In this document: positions 31,288 through 41,686 of the stretch, in pieces
Position numbering within the stretch: position 1 is the first letter of the stretch
Layout of the letters: every line of letters begins with the position of its first letter
DNA from: Enoplolaimus lenunculus
Taxonomy: Eukaryota > Nematoda > Enoplea > Enoplida > Thoracostomopsidae
DNA: 64,000 nt
Direction of reading: 5' to 3'
NCBI GenBank assembly: GCA_030248215.1
Contig: JASANG010000753.1
Span: 248,001 to 312,000, forward strand
Notes under the pieces: generated by a model
Told to the model about the DNA's origin: nothing
Database searches by the model: none
What the model saw: the letters and a program-made list of their open reading frames with translations, nothing else
Position numbers and translations under genes: made by a program

Positions 31288-31447
31288 TACACACACAAAC
31301 AAGTATTTCTGAATTTGTTCAGAAAAGTATTTCCTGTGGCAAATCTGAAAAGTTTTTCTGATATTTAAGACAATTTTTCTAAAAATAATACGAAAACGTT
31401 TATTTTCAGGCTTGATTTCAAAGCTTTTTTGAAAACTTTTCTGTTAC
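31288..31447 (+). mobile_element. Group M repeat, truncated at an exon acceptor
   Basis: Matches 39712 onward (AAGTATTTCTGAATTTGTTC, AGTATTTCCTGTGGCAAATC) up to AAAACTTTTCTGTTA. Its end supplies the pyrimidine tract of the acceptor TTTTCTGTTACAG at 31449. Confidence 0.7.
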
Positions 31448-31449
31448 AG

Positions 31450-31546
31450 GTTTAACCGAAGTGAGTCTAGGCGTAATGTCGAACGTTCAGTTAGAACTTA
31501 GCCAAATTCTTGATTGGATTATTCGGAACCATTGCTTTTTTGTCAG
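31450..31546 (+). CDS. Candidate exon of the long form (post-Ig6 segment)
   Basis: Acceptor CTGTTACAG, donor GTAACT; phase 1 in (fits the exon ending at 30412), phase 2 out. It reads LTEVSLGVMSNVQLELSQIL, then DWIIRNHCFFV. No known domain. Open frame and phase fit are the only support. Confidence 0.4.
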
Positions 31547-31559
31547 GTAACTATAGCTA

Positions 31560-31823
31560 CTATAACCCTATGCTGGTAGCCAGCCCCATGTATCTTTCGT
31601 CAACCGTCAACCATAGCTTTTGTATTTTAGTGCCAGTAGTTCTGGCCGCAAAGCCTTGCAGACGGCAAATCCTATAAGCAATCGCCTGTGTGCCTTTATT
31701 TTTTAACATCTCATTTAGCGCAAAACGGTTAAACTTTTGTTTCTGATGTACCCCCTTTTTAAATTGATTTATCGTAACATTCGGTTTTGGTGCGAACCTT
31801 TCCTTTGATTGCAGTTTTTTCAT
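31560..31823 (-). other. Unassigned 87-codon frame, minus strand
   Basis: A basic open frame (for example KFNRFALNEMLKNKG, YRICRLQGFAA) that overlaps no repeat group. It might be a transposase remnant or chance; no motif recognised. Confidence 0.2.
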
Positions 31824-31935
31824 TGGTTGTGATGGTGTCGTTTAGCTTCCTTGCAGCTGATTGGCCATTTTTTGGGCATTTTATGGACAATCAGCGCAGT
31901 ACGCGTGGGGTGGCAACGATAGTCTATGAGAGGTA

Positions 31936-32144
31936 CACTGCAAAAAATGGTGAGTCAAATTGACTCCCTCCGAAATAGGCTCTATGGGACTACACAAACT
32001 GAGTCCAATTCGACTCCGCCAGAGTCAAACGTGCGACTCAGTGAGCCGAATTTGGCTCTGGCGGAGTCGAATTTGACTCAGTTTGTGTAGTCCCGTAGAG
32101 CGTATTTCGGAGAGAGTCAAATTGACTCACCATTTTTTGCAGTG
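31936..32144. mobile_element. Group G palindromic MITE, most complete copy
   Basis: CACTGCAAAAAATGGTGAGT ... ACTCACCATTTTTTGCAGTG, flanked by TA on both sides. Nearly the whole 209 bp is self-complementary, including GGGACTACACAAACTGAGTC and its inverse. Confidence 0.92.
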
Positions 32145-32147
32145 TAT

Positions 32148-32349
32148 GGCCAATGTAAAGAACAGGGTCGGAACAGTATTATAACCAAATTCCTTAGCCT
32201 AAGCCTAAGCCTAAGACTATGCGTAAAAATCAGCATATTTCTAAGCTAAAGCCTAAGCCGAAGCCACGCAAAAAAATACTCTAAAGCTTAAGCTTACTCT
32301 ATTGCAGTCCCACAAAAAAAAACATTCCGCCCCCTGATCTTTATGGGCC
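32148..32349. mobile_element. Group A MITE adjacent to group G
   Basis: GGCCAATGTAAAGAACAGGG ... CCCCCTGATCTTTATGGGCC. It starts 3 bp after the group G element. Confidence 0.83.
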
Positions 32350-32754
32350 AGAGATATGTTGGAGGACAGATTATTTATGAGAGAAACTTTAGGGGGGCAG
32401 ATTGACCATGAGCTTCTTTTTGAAACGTAGTTTTGTGGGTCGGGGCGGAAGATTATCCATGAGAGGAATTGGTAGAGAGAAATTGTCCACGAAATCGTTC
32501 TGAGACGTGGGGCTGGTGAATTTTGGAGTCATATCCGCAATGGTTAACAGGTGCTAATTATCTTACACTCGGGCACAATTTATAGAGCGGACCATTGTCA
32601 GCATGTTTGTGTATTTAGGGACCCAAGCACCCCTAAGAATCAAGAAATACTCAAATGCTAAGCGGTCATTATGAACCTTTGATGTTCCCTATTCATTGTT
32701 TTACTGTGATGTTTCGCCTCCGTACCTTTACCCTGGCATCTATCAAATTCAATT

Positions 32755-33500
32755 ATCTGAGAATCGCCAAGATTTGGCGAAAAGAGTAACTCTTTGAAAC
32801 ATTACAGGAGTGCAACCGACGGTCGACCTCCGGCTTTGGCAAAATTGGCCAAGTTCTTTGTCAACCCCCCAATGGGGTATCCAGAGAATCGCCAAGATTT
32901 GGTCAAAAAAGTAACTCCTTAAACATTACCGGAGTGAAACCGATGGTCGCTCTCCTGCTTTAACAAAATTGACCAAGTTATTTGCTACCTCACAGTGACG
33001 CAGCCGGAAAATCGTCATGATTTGGTCAAAAAGTCACTCTAAAACATAACCGGACTGCAACCAACGGTTGCCCTCCTGCTTTAGCAAAATTGGCCAAGTT
33101 GTTTGTCAACCCCCAGTGGGGCATCCAAAGAATCGCCAAGATTTGGTCAAAAAAGTAACTCCTTAAACATTACTTATCGGAGTGCCACCGACGATCACTC
33201 TCCTGCTTTAACAAATTTGGCCAAGTTTTTCGCCACCTCCCAGTGACACATCCACAGAGTCGTCAAAATTTGGTCAAAAAAGTAACTCCTTAAACATTAC
33301 CGGAGTGAAACCGATGGTCGCTCTCCTGGTTTAACAAAATTGGCCAAGTTTTTCGCCACCTCCCAGTGATACATCCACAGAGTCGTGAAAATTTGGTCAA
33401 AAAAGTAACTCCTTAAACATTACCAGAGTGCAACCCACGGTCGATCTCTATCTTTAGCAAAATTGGCCAAATTGTTTGTCACCTCAAAGCGGCGGATCCA
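32755..33500. repeat. ~123-bp tandem repeat, six copies
   Basis: The unit contains AATCGCCAAGATTTGGTC, AAAAGTAACTCCTTAAACAT, GGTCGCTCTCCTGCTTTA and AAAATTGGCCAAGTT. Unit starts fall near 32761, 32886, 33009, 33130, 33257 and 33380. No open frame persists across units. Confidence 0.9.
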
Positions 33501-33730
33501 CAATTCTAACTAACGATCGCGTAGCTTTATAGTGACAAAAACATAACAAACAAAGCGAGCGAAAAGCCAAATTCAATATAAGCGATTCATAAGCAAAAAA
33601 TCTGTAAGATAGTGATTTTACCATTTTTGTAAAACTTCTGCCAACAATCCACAAACCAATTACCTCAATTATTATTACGTCATTCACAATAATTCTATCG
33701 TTTACCGAACCGATACCGCTATCTTGTCAT
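33501..33730. other. Unique AT-rich stretch, nothing recognised
   Basis: No repeat group and no supported frame. Confidence 0.4.
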
Positions 33731-33947
33731 AGATGCTACACACATTTGAGAATACGGACCAAAAGGCTGGGGTCAAGCAAATTGTTTCATTTTCACAACC
33801 GATTTTAAATCCTTCGAGTATTTCATAATGTTTTGTTTGGTCAAAACCAAACAAACGAACACAATGCTCGGCTAAGCTTTGGCGACAGCTTTGCATCTCA
33901 GTTGGAAACCATTCACCGGTTTAGGTTTAAAGTTCCCCCATTGGCGT

Positions 33948-34109
33948 TATATATATATAAAAATATATATTTATATATATAAATATATATATTTATATAT
34001 ATATATTTATATATATCTATATATAAATATATATATTTTTATATATATATATATAAATTTATATATTGATATATATAAATATATATATTTATATATATGT
34101 ATATATATA

Positions 34110-34172
<63 letters not shown>
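33948..34172. repeat. Compound TA microsatellite
   Basis: TA runs interrupted by short A or T tracts, then pure TA to about 34172. Open frames of Ile/Tyr through it are artefacts. Confidence 0.92.
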
Positions 34173-34177
<5 letters not shown>

Positions 34178-34473
34178 TTGATGTCGTGCTGAGGTTGAAA
34201 TGAAAAACTTCTTGCGCAACATTAGGCAAAATATCATTTATGAGCAATCGGTTTATAATCAAAAGTTACTCTGTAAACTCAAGAAAATTACGACAGATTT
34301 TAGCTTAAAGCACGGAAGCGGTACTTAGAGATTACCTGACCAGCAGGGTATACGGCAATGTTTTGCCATACATCGAACGGGACCTGAACAACGTTGCCAG
34401 AAGTAAAGCGTTCGTTTAAGCTTAGGATTAACGCCGCTGTACAAGATTTATTACTAACTGATGATAGGTGCTG

Positions 34474-34612
34474 CAGTGCAAAACCTGGTGTGTCAAATTG
34501 ACTGTTCAGTGAGTCGAATTTATCTCTGGCGGAGTCGAATTTGACTCAGTTTGTGTAGGCCGTAAAAGCCTATTTTGGAGAGAGTCAATGTGAATAACCA
34601 TAATTTACAGTG
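34474..34612. mobile_element. Group G MITE inserted into a group F end
   Basis: CAGTGCAAAACCTGGTGTGT ... CATAATTTACAGTG. Left flank TGATGATAGGTGCT and right flank GCGCACATTTGAGAATATA are two pieces of one group F inverted end. Confidence 0.75.
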
Positions 34613-34795
34613 TGCGCACATTTGAGAATATAGGTCCAATATAGGTCCAAGCCATAGAGTATATTTTTATAGTTTTAAAATTCATATCTTAAGGCTGACC
34701 AAATGTGTCTCAACCTCTAAACCTTTCGTGTTATCATCTTGCAACACTTGTCACCCATTTGACAAGAAAACTCATTATGAGTTCAAAATAATCTC

Positions 34796-34961
34796 AGGCC
34801 CTTAGCCAGCTCACCTTGCTAGGTAGCTAAATATTTTCAAAAGTGGAATATTGAGGTTTTTGATGACTTTTACAAGCAAAGTTGAAAATATTTAGGGAGG
34901 CCAAAATTCTTCATGATAAGAGAAGCCGAACGCCCCGTGGCCCCCATTTGGCAACCGGCTC
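34796..34961 (+). mobile_element. Group I MITE
   Basis: GGCCCTTAGCCAGCTCACCT ... CATTTGGCAACCGGCTC, interior TTACAAGCAAAGTTGAAAAT. Confidence 0.78.
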
Positions 34962-35558
34962 AAAAAATGTATCTGTATCGCAATCACGACAGTCTCGGTG
35001 GGTGGCATACGTTCCCCCATACCGGCTGGATCCTCTACTGCTCTACGCTATACTACAGTACCAAATTTAAAATAATTGCATAAAAACGCTTTTTACGCTA
35101 AATATTTATGGGTTTTTTCATTACGTATATAATCACTTAATTTAGGCTTTCATCAATAGTTCAAACGGCGCCGCAACCGAATAAGAAATAATTTTCCGGT
35201 TTGAATTGTGTCTCACCGAACACATTTGTATTAACTGCGTGCCGTTGTGGGGTTTATATTGAATTGTTAAAATTCCCAGTTATTTTCTAATCTAAGCAGA
35301 ACCATATTTTCTGCGGACGACGCTAAATCGTGTTTTGTTGATCTATTTTCTGCTAAACTCAGTAGGTATGTCGACGCGTTGAAATTTGGTTCAACGCCGT
35401 TGTGTCAAATTAACTGAAAATCGCAGAAATTATAACTGTAGTTCTGTATATGGTACGTCTGCATTATCGTTCTTGTGAGCCTAACCAGTTGCGAAGGTAG
35501 GTAAGGCGTATGTGGCATTTTTGGATCAACCGACATTTTGGAGCTTACAAGTGTCCGT
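34962..35558. other. Unique stretch, nothing recognised
   Basis: Mixed sequence without repeat-group landmarks or a supported frame. Confidence 0.4.
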
Positions 35559-35712
35559 ACGGGCCCGTAGCCAGCTCACCTGGCTAGGGAGGCTAAAAAT
35601 TTTTAGGAGGGGTGTTCAAGCGTTTTTAATGACTTGCACACAAGGTTGAAAATTTTTGGGGGGGCACAATTTTTCAAGGGGGGGGCTGAGTTCCCCTGCC
35701 CCCCCCCCTTCA
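35559..35712 (+). mobile_element. Group I MITE
   Basis: GGGCCCGTAGCCAGCTCACC ... GGGGGGGCTGAGTTCCCC. The right end is truncated. Confidence 0.78.
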
Positions 35713-35911
35713 AAATACTTATAAATTTCAGTTGTTGTATCGAAAATTTTAAAGGCAAAACGCAAGCTTAAGTCACCCCCGCCACAGTAGAATAGTTCCC
35801 CCACTACAACAATTCGATTTTCAGGACGACTGTCACCCCCTGAACCTATGCGATTACAAATAATACTAAGCATCACGGTGGGGCTGCCGTCTCCCAAGCC
35901 CTTCGCACAAA

Positions 35912-36290
35912 ACGGTTCTTAGTAAACTAAGTGTAAGCCTAACTCTAATTTTAAGCCTAAATTAGGCCAATATCTCCACGTTTGAAAAAAGCGATAAGAA
36001 ATCCACTAAAGCGGTTATTAGTTATTAAAGTGTAAGTTTAACTCTAATTTTAAGCCTAAATTAGGACAATATCTCAACGTTTGAAAAAAGCGATAGGAAA
36101 TCCACTAAGCGGTTCTTAGTAATTAAAGTGTAAGCTTAACTGTAATTTTAAGCCTAAATTAGGCCAATATCTCAACGTTTGAAAAAAAGCGATAGGAAAT
36201 CCGCTAAGCGGATCTTAGTAATTAAAGTGTAATCTTAACTCTAATTTTAAACTTGAAACTTTTTTAAAAAAAGCGACAGAAAAGTTTTAC
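35912..36290. repeat. ~99-bp tandem repeat, four copies
   Basis: Units start CGGTTCTTAGTAA/CGGTTATTAGTTA at 35913, 36012, 36110 and 36209. Each contains TTTTAAGCCTAAATTAGG and CAACGTTTGAAAAAAGCGAT. Confidence 0.9.
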
Positions 36291-36931
36291 AAACAAGCGC
36301 TCATTTTAACCATTTTAAAATCATCTGTACAGTAAATATTTTCCCATATTTACAGTCCTAAACTTGTTTTTTAAATGTCCCTATGTCAATTACTTCGCAG
36401 TTTGTGAGGTGACCCCGTCTATTTTGCCACTTTGAACGGTAGCGAAGCCCAAAAAATAATATTCGGCATAACCTCATCCTGATATACATGTTTTTATTTT
36501 CAAACCCGATCATAGAAGCGTGCTTTTTATACGCGAAATTTTCATAACGCGGGGGGACCCTGGTTTTTTAAAAATTTTACAAAATTTTAAGGCGGACGCC
36601 CCCCCACCCCAAAGTTACCAAAACCTACGTTCTTGTGTGTTCAAATATATTAAAGTTGAATTCAAACTGCACGATTGTATTTGAAATGAATGCACATTTC
36701 AACTGCGTAATTGAATTTTTGAAAATCAAAGCGACTTGGCTTTTGTTTCTTTTGAACGGTCAATTTTTGGCTTTAATTTAAGCCGTCGACAGATTAGGTT
36801 TACCCTGCCGATATAAGCAGACCTATGCTGCGCCGACCAGGAAATTACCGAAATCTTCTTAACCTTAACCTTAAAGAGTAGTTTAGTTTACCCTCCACAA
36901 CCCCCCTCTGTGTTATAACAAGGTTTCACCC
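36291..36931. other. Unique stretch, nothing recognised
   Basis: AT-rich with two C-rich tracts; no repeat-group ends or supported frame. Confidence 0.4.
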
Positions 36932-37197
36932 TTTATCACATGAATATTTTCTATTTCATCTGAGATTTACTTTTATGCTAGGATTCGAACTCAAGTGACT
37001 GGAGTGGGAGGCGTATACCATCGTCACTCTGCTATAGGAGCTTGACGCTCGAGCCCGAGGGGGCTCTCACGTCTTGTGGTGATTTAGTACTATGTATACG
37101 TGTTGCAATTATTGAACACTGCGCGATATATATTATTTAACGTATATACCCTGCGCTGAGTTGCCTATAGACAACGCTATGTGAGAAGGGGTTAATA
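36932..37197 (-). mobile_element. Group K element, full length
   Basis: CACCCTTTATCACATGAATA ... GCTATGTGAGAAGGGGTTAA. Minus-strand tRNA-like segment at 36977-37041 with B box GAGTTCGAATCC. Confidence 0.8.
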
Positions 37198-37398
37198 AAA
37201 CAGGCTTAAGCTTATGCTTCGGTTTAGGCTTAGGTTTAGCCTTTGGCTAAACTTTAGGATTAGGTTTAAGCTTAGGCTTAAGAAAATAATCAACATTATA
37301 ATTGACTGGTTTCTTCTGTAATTTATTAATATTTAGTATATGTAAAAAGAAACTATACAATTATAGTGTAAAGCTTGCGACTAATTCCAAATTCAGCA

Positions 37399-37581
37399 GA
37401 CCCACGTAAAGATCACGGGCGGAACGTTTTTCTGCAAGACTGCAAAAGAGCAAGTTTAAGCTTTAAACTAATTTTTTTACACTTGGGTTTAGGCTTAGGT
37501 TTAAAGTTCATTCTTACGCTTTTGGCTTAGGCTTAGAAATATGCATATACTACTGTTACGGCCCTGTTGTATACATTGGTC
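37399..37581. mobile_element. Group A MITE
   Basis: GACCCACGTAAAGATCACGG ... CCTGTTGTATACATTGGTC, short TTAGGC core. Confidence 0.78.
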
Positions 37582-37844
37582 GTTTATCCAAGGTTTAGGA
37601 CCATCACATAACTAAAGCTAATGCCTAAGCCTAAAGTTGCACCACGAAATACTGTGTTACGCCTGTTTGCCTTTAAACTTTAGCTTACGCGGTAATAAAC
37701 ATTATTAATGAAGCTAACAAGGTTATAATATACTAGTTTGACCGACTAATTAACGTCGGGTGAATACAAATGATAAACTATAGAAATTAATATATTAAAA
37801 GCAAGCCTTTTAATCATATACGGGATCAAGGGATTTTTTGAAAT

Positions 37845-37979
37845 ATGCCCGGAATAAAAAAAGGCGTTGTAGCCAAATCAGTGAGCGCAATGGCTCTGCG
37901 GAGGCAAAAGTTTGTTGGAACTAAAATTATCGACCCGACCTCGCCTATTCGTATGAACCTGAATTACACAATTTACTGA
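37845..37979 (+). other. Unassigned 44-codon frame
   Basis: ATG frame, basic (MPGIKKGVVAKSVSAMALRR), ending TGA at 37977. Base composition is less AT-rich than its surroundings. No homologue recognised; may be chance. Confidence 0.2.
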
Positions 37980-38214
37980 CAAACGGTCACATACAGCAGC
38001 GGTGCAGACAGGGAGGGTTCGACCATCCCCTCTGTTTGTGACTTTTTGTCAACGGGGTTGACTAACTTTTATTTGAAAGAAAACACAAGTTTATCCTTCG
38101 AGTTTTTTTACAGAACCTATTTCCAAAATTCTGGCCGTACCCATGACCTGAGTAATTGGTAACTGGCGTTTTGCGAAGACTTAGAAGTTGTGATCGATGT
38201 GTAGCACATTGCCG

Positions 38215-38384
38215 TTAATCCCGTAGTATAACTATATTCCTAAGCCTAAGCCTAAGTGTAAGAGTGAGCTTGTACCTAATCGGAAAAAGTTTAAGCCTAA
38301 GCAAAAAAATTAGTCTAAAACTAAAGTTTACTTCTATTGCAGTCCTGCAGAACCATCGTTCTGCCCCTGATGTTTAGGTGGGTC
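38215..38384. mobile_element. Group A MITE, left end lost
   Basis: CCTAAG core and right end TTCTGCCCCTGATGTTTAGG. It abuts the next group A element through that element's target duplication. Confidence 0.65.
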
Positions 38385-38392
38385 GAAGTTAA

Positions 38393-38648
38393 GGCCAATG
38401 TAAAGAACAGTGGCGGAACAGTATTATAAGCGTATTCCTAAGGCTAAGCCTAAGCGTAAAAATGAATTTATTCTCAAGAATATGTTTATTCATAAGCCTT
38501 AGCCTTAGCATAACAAAGAGTGTATTGCTCAGAATGAGTTTATTCCTAAGCCTAAGTCTAAAGTCGAGCAAAAAGTTAGTCTAAAGCTTCAGCTTATTCT
38601 ATTCTAGTCCCACAGAAAAACGTTTCGCCCATGATCTTTACATGGGCC
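38393..38648. mobile_element. Group A MITE with 8-bp duplication
   Basis: GGCCAATGTAAAGAACAGTG ... CATGATCTTTACATGGGCC. Flanks GAAGTTAA/GAAGTTAT (7 of 8). Confidence 0.88.
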
Positions 38649-38860
38649 GAAGTTATTAACAATGCTTGATACATCTCGACGTATGTTGTAATTATTTTTT
38701 GAACCTTTATTATGGCTATTAATTTTTATTTACATCTGTTTGTATTGGACTGTTACTAGGCAAGTTTACACGGAGTAGGGGTTTTGTGGTTAATATAAAG
38801 CATTAAAGATGACTTAAAGGTTTTGTTCTAAGCTTAAATATTACAACCGGAACTAGAATA

Positions 38861-39066
38861 CACTGCAAAAAATGGTGTGTCAAATTGACTCTCCGAAATA
38901 GGCTTTTCGAGACTACACAAATTGAGTCAAAATTCGACTACGCCAGAGTCACATTTGACTAACTGAGTCGCGCACGTTTTACTCTGGCGAACTCGATTGT
39001 GACTCAGTTTGTGTAGTCCCGAAAAGCCTATTTCGGACAGAGTCAATTTTGATTCGCCATTTAATG
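38861..39066. mobile_element. Group G palindromic MITE
   Basis: CACTGCAAAAAATGGTGTGT preceded by TA. The right arm CCGAAAAGCCTATTTCGG is present; the last bases have diverged. Confidence 0.82.
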
Positions 39067-39244
39067 AAAGGCCAACCGATGTACATAACCAAGGACATTG
39101 CCAGGTTTTCAGCTCAGGAGGGTATTTAACCCCATGTAAAACAAAACTTTTTGACACTTTTTCTATGAACCATTAGGATATTCTAAAACCTAATCAAAGT
39201 GAACTGGTTACATTTATTTATTTCAAAAACGAATCCAGGTTACC

Positions 39245-39398
39245 GTGACCCGATTGAGCCCCCCCCCCCCCCGGAATAATTTTACGCCCCCTCCAGAAAA
39301 TTTTTACCCTTACTTATAAGTCAACAATAACTTTTGTCTGACCCTGCTGAAAATCGTTTTTAGCGTCCACCTAGCAAAGTGTCAGCTAGCTACGGGCC
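39245..39398 (-). mobile_element. Group I MITE, reverse copy
   Basis: A C-rich left part, CTTATAAGTCAACAATAAC, then CAGCTAGCTACGGGCC at the right. Confidence 0.6.
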
Positions 39399-39711
39399 AA
39401 CATGGTGAATTTATAGTAAATCCACGTGTTAAATTGCTTAAAATTCGTTTTTTTCTGTATTTTTCCTGTTGTATTAACTTTATTTTAAGTGAACATTTTT
39501 GTTTTTAAGCAAGCGACTATCAATCTTATACAAAACTACATTATTATTGATATTTCAAATAACACGGAAACGTATTTTTCTCGTCAAATATACACGGTAT
39601 TAAAGTGTTCTGGCGTGTTTTTATTGTGACATTCATTATTTTAATGTTAATAGTCTGGACCAATGTATAGAATAAAACCGTAATAGCAGTATAATAATAT
39701 TGTTACACACA

Positions 39712-39952
39712 AAAAAGTATTTCTGAATTTATTCAGAAAAGTGTTTTCTGTGGCAAATCTGAAAAGTTTTTCTGATATTCAAGACAATTTTTCTAAAAAT
39801 TACTGGAAATCGTTTATTTTCAGACTTTATTTCAAAACGTTTTTTGAAAACATTTCTATTATAACCGAAATACTTTTCAAGTGCACTTTGCTAATCATAT
39901 TTCTCAAATGTAAGAAATGTTTTTAAATATCAGAAATATTATTTTGAGCGTA
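39712..39952 (+). mobile_element. Group M repeat, fullest copy
   Basis: From ACACACAAAAAAGTATTTC to ATCAGAAATATTATTTTGAG. Compared with the copies at 3895 (reverse) and 31288. Confidence 0.75.
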
Positions 39953-40007
39953 AAGCCTAAGTCTAAGTTTAAGCCTAAGCCTAAGTAAAAAATTAGTGTA
40001 AAGCATA

Positions 40008-40135
40008 CACTGCAAAAAATGGTGAGCCAAATTGACTCGAATTTGACTCTGGCGGAGTCGAATTTAACTCCGTTTGTGTAGTCCCGTAGAGCGTATTTCG
40101 GAGAGAGTCAATTTGACTCGCCATTTTTTGCAGTG
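40008..40135. mobile_element. Group G MITE nested in group A
   Basis: CACTGCAAAAAATGGTGAGC ... GCCATTTTTTGCAGTG with TA on both sides. The left arm is internally deleted, so it is only partly palindromic. Confidence 0.87.
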
Positions 40136-40227
40136 TAAAGCTTACTCTACTGCGGTGTTGCAGAAAATCGTTCCGCCTTTGATCTTTACACGGGAGGTCA
40201 CCTGTAAGAATACACACCATCCAGGGT

Positions 40228-40566
40228 CATGGTGCAACCGGATATCCGTTTCCGTTTCCGTTAAAAAACCGGAAATTAGTTTATTTTTACGTTCAAAATT
40301 AGTTATAAATTACAAAAATTTCTCGCAATTTTTTATTACAGATATGCTGCAATTGTCTGAACTGAAACAAATATTACGATATTTATCCATGATCTTAAAA
40401 ATTTTGGTGCTTGCGCCATTTTTTCTTCACAATTATAGAAAGCCCGGTGAACATTTGCACGTCTCCGTTGTGTTGGCAGAAAAATAAAACCTATTTGAAA
40501 TTCATATACTTCAATATCCGTTTTCTGTTTTCGTTTCCGTTATTTTTACTATCCGCCTACACCCTG
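40228..40566. mobile_element. Group D hAT-like MITE with 8-bp duplication
   Basis: CATGGTGCAACCGGATATCC ... ACTATCCGCCTACACCCTG. Flanks TCCAGGGT/TCCAGGAT (7 of 8). CAGGGTG-type termini with 8-bp duplications are the hAT signature. No transposase. Confidence 0.85.
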
Positions 40567-40657
40567 TCCAGGATATATGTTTTATTACAAATAATTGACA
40601 AAATGTACATACAATGATAAGAAAGGTAAAAGTATCTGCTAAAAATTGTGCTATAAC

Positions 40658-40700
40658 CCTTTCTCACATGAATATTTTCAATTTTTCTGAGACGACCAAA
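40658..40700. mobile_element. Group K fragment (left end)
   Basis: TAACCCTTTCTCACATGAAT, then TTTTCAATTTTTCTGAGACG. Confidence 0.5.
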
Positions 40701-41177
40701 AATTGAAAAAATGTTCGTGAAATTTCACAGACTGTTTTGCTTTAATGATATCGCTCTGGGTAGACATGTGTATAAGGCCATAGGTGGTGCCCCCGAAATA
40801 GACTCGGTTTAAAAGTAAACAATCTTGAATTGCTATTGTTGGGCCCTCAAAATTATTTTCTGCGGGCACCACTGTCGCGGACGCGTGGTTGTCCGACATA
40901 AAATAATTAGCTAAAAACCAGAAATATTACTAAGTCTAAGAGCGAGCTTCAACCTAAAGCCTAAAGTATTTTACACGTAGTGTTCTTGTATATACATTTT
41001 CTTTCCAATGGTTTAAAATTTTCAAATTTTGGCATACCTCTGACCGTGGCTGTTGATATTTCTTAAGGTTCACCTTTGGCTCAAGATTAAGCTTAGGCTT
41101 ATATTTTTAACCTTTAGAGGAACTGTTGTATACACTTGTTTGTTTAGAAAATTTTACGAAATGCATTCTAAAGTTGC

Positions 41178-41420
41178 AATATATTCAGTGGTTATATTTG
41201 TATATTAAATTGTTGGTTTAAATACACGGCAAAAAACACTATTTTCAAGCATAAAACACAAATAAGACTTGTTTGCGCGTTCGGCATTTACAAAATGTTG
41301 ATCAACCTCACCGCTGAAATCGTCCCAGTGGTTTGCACCAATGTCGACGGCTTAAACACCCCTCAGTGTTCACATAAGGAAGGTTCTTTATGTGCCTTTT
41401 GCATTTTACAATTATAGAAA
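41178..41420 (+). other. Coding-like island 1, unassigned
   Basis: A frame open for about 80 codons with no early ATG: TAKNTIFKHKTQIRLVCAFG, IYKMLINLTAEIVPVVCTNV, DGLNTPQCSHKEGSLCAFC, then stop. Cys-rich with less AT bias. Splice sites not resolved. It may be an exon of the long vWA/Ig form or unrelated. Confidence 0.25.
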
Positions 41421-41459
41421 AATACCCTTTTTCTCTGAAAGGTAAACTTACATATCTAC

Positions 41460-41461
<2 letters not shown>

Positions 41462-41525
<64 letters not shown>
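41462..41525. repeat. TA microsatellite
   Basis: About 32 TA units, followed by degenerate TA-rich sequence to 41640. Confidence 0.92.
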
Positions 41526-41531
<6 letters not shown>

Positions 41532-41686
41532 ATATAAAATATATACAATATAAATAAAAATATATATTTTTATTCAGATAGGTATAGTATATATATATGC
41601 TTGTATATATAATATATATGTAATATATACGTAATTATGTATATTACATATACATGTAATTTTTCTTCGGGTTCCTGGTTTCAGTG

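Larger units (their letters stand above)
39657..40196. mobile_element. Group A MITE carrying group M and group G insertions
   Basis: Left end CCAATGTATAGAATAAAACC, middle TTTAAGCCTAAGCCTAAG, right end GCCTTTGATCTTTACACGGG. Group M (39712-39952) and group G (40008-40135) interrupt it, giving three insertion layers. Confidence 0.78.

Noticed and set aside
33879-34237. Ile/Tyr-rich frames
   Set aside because: Simple TA microsatellite translation.
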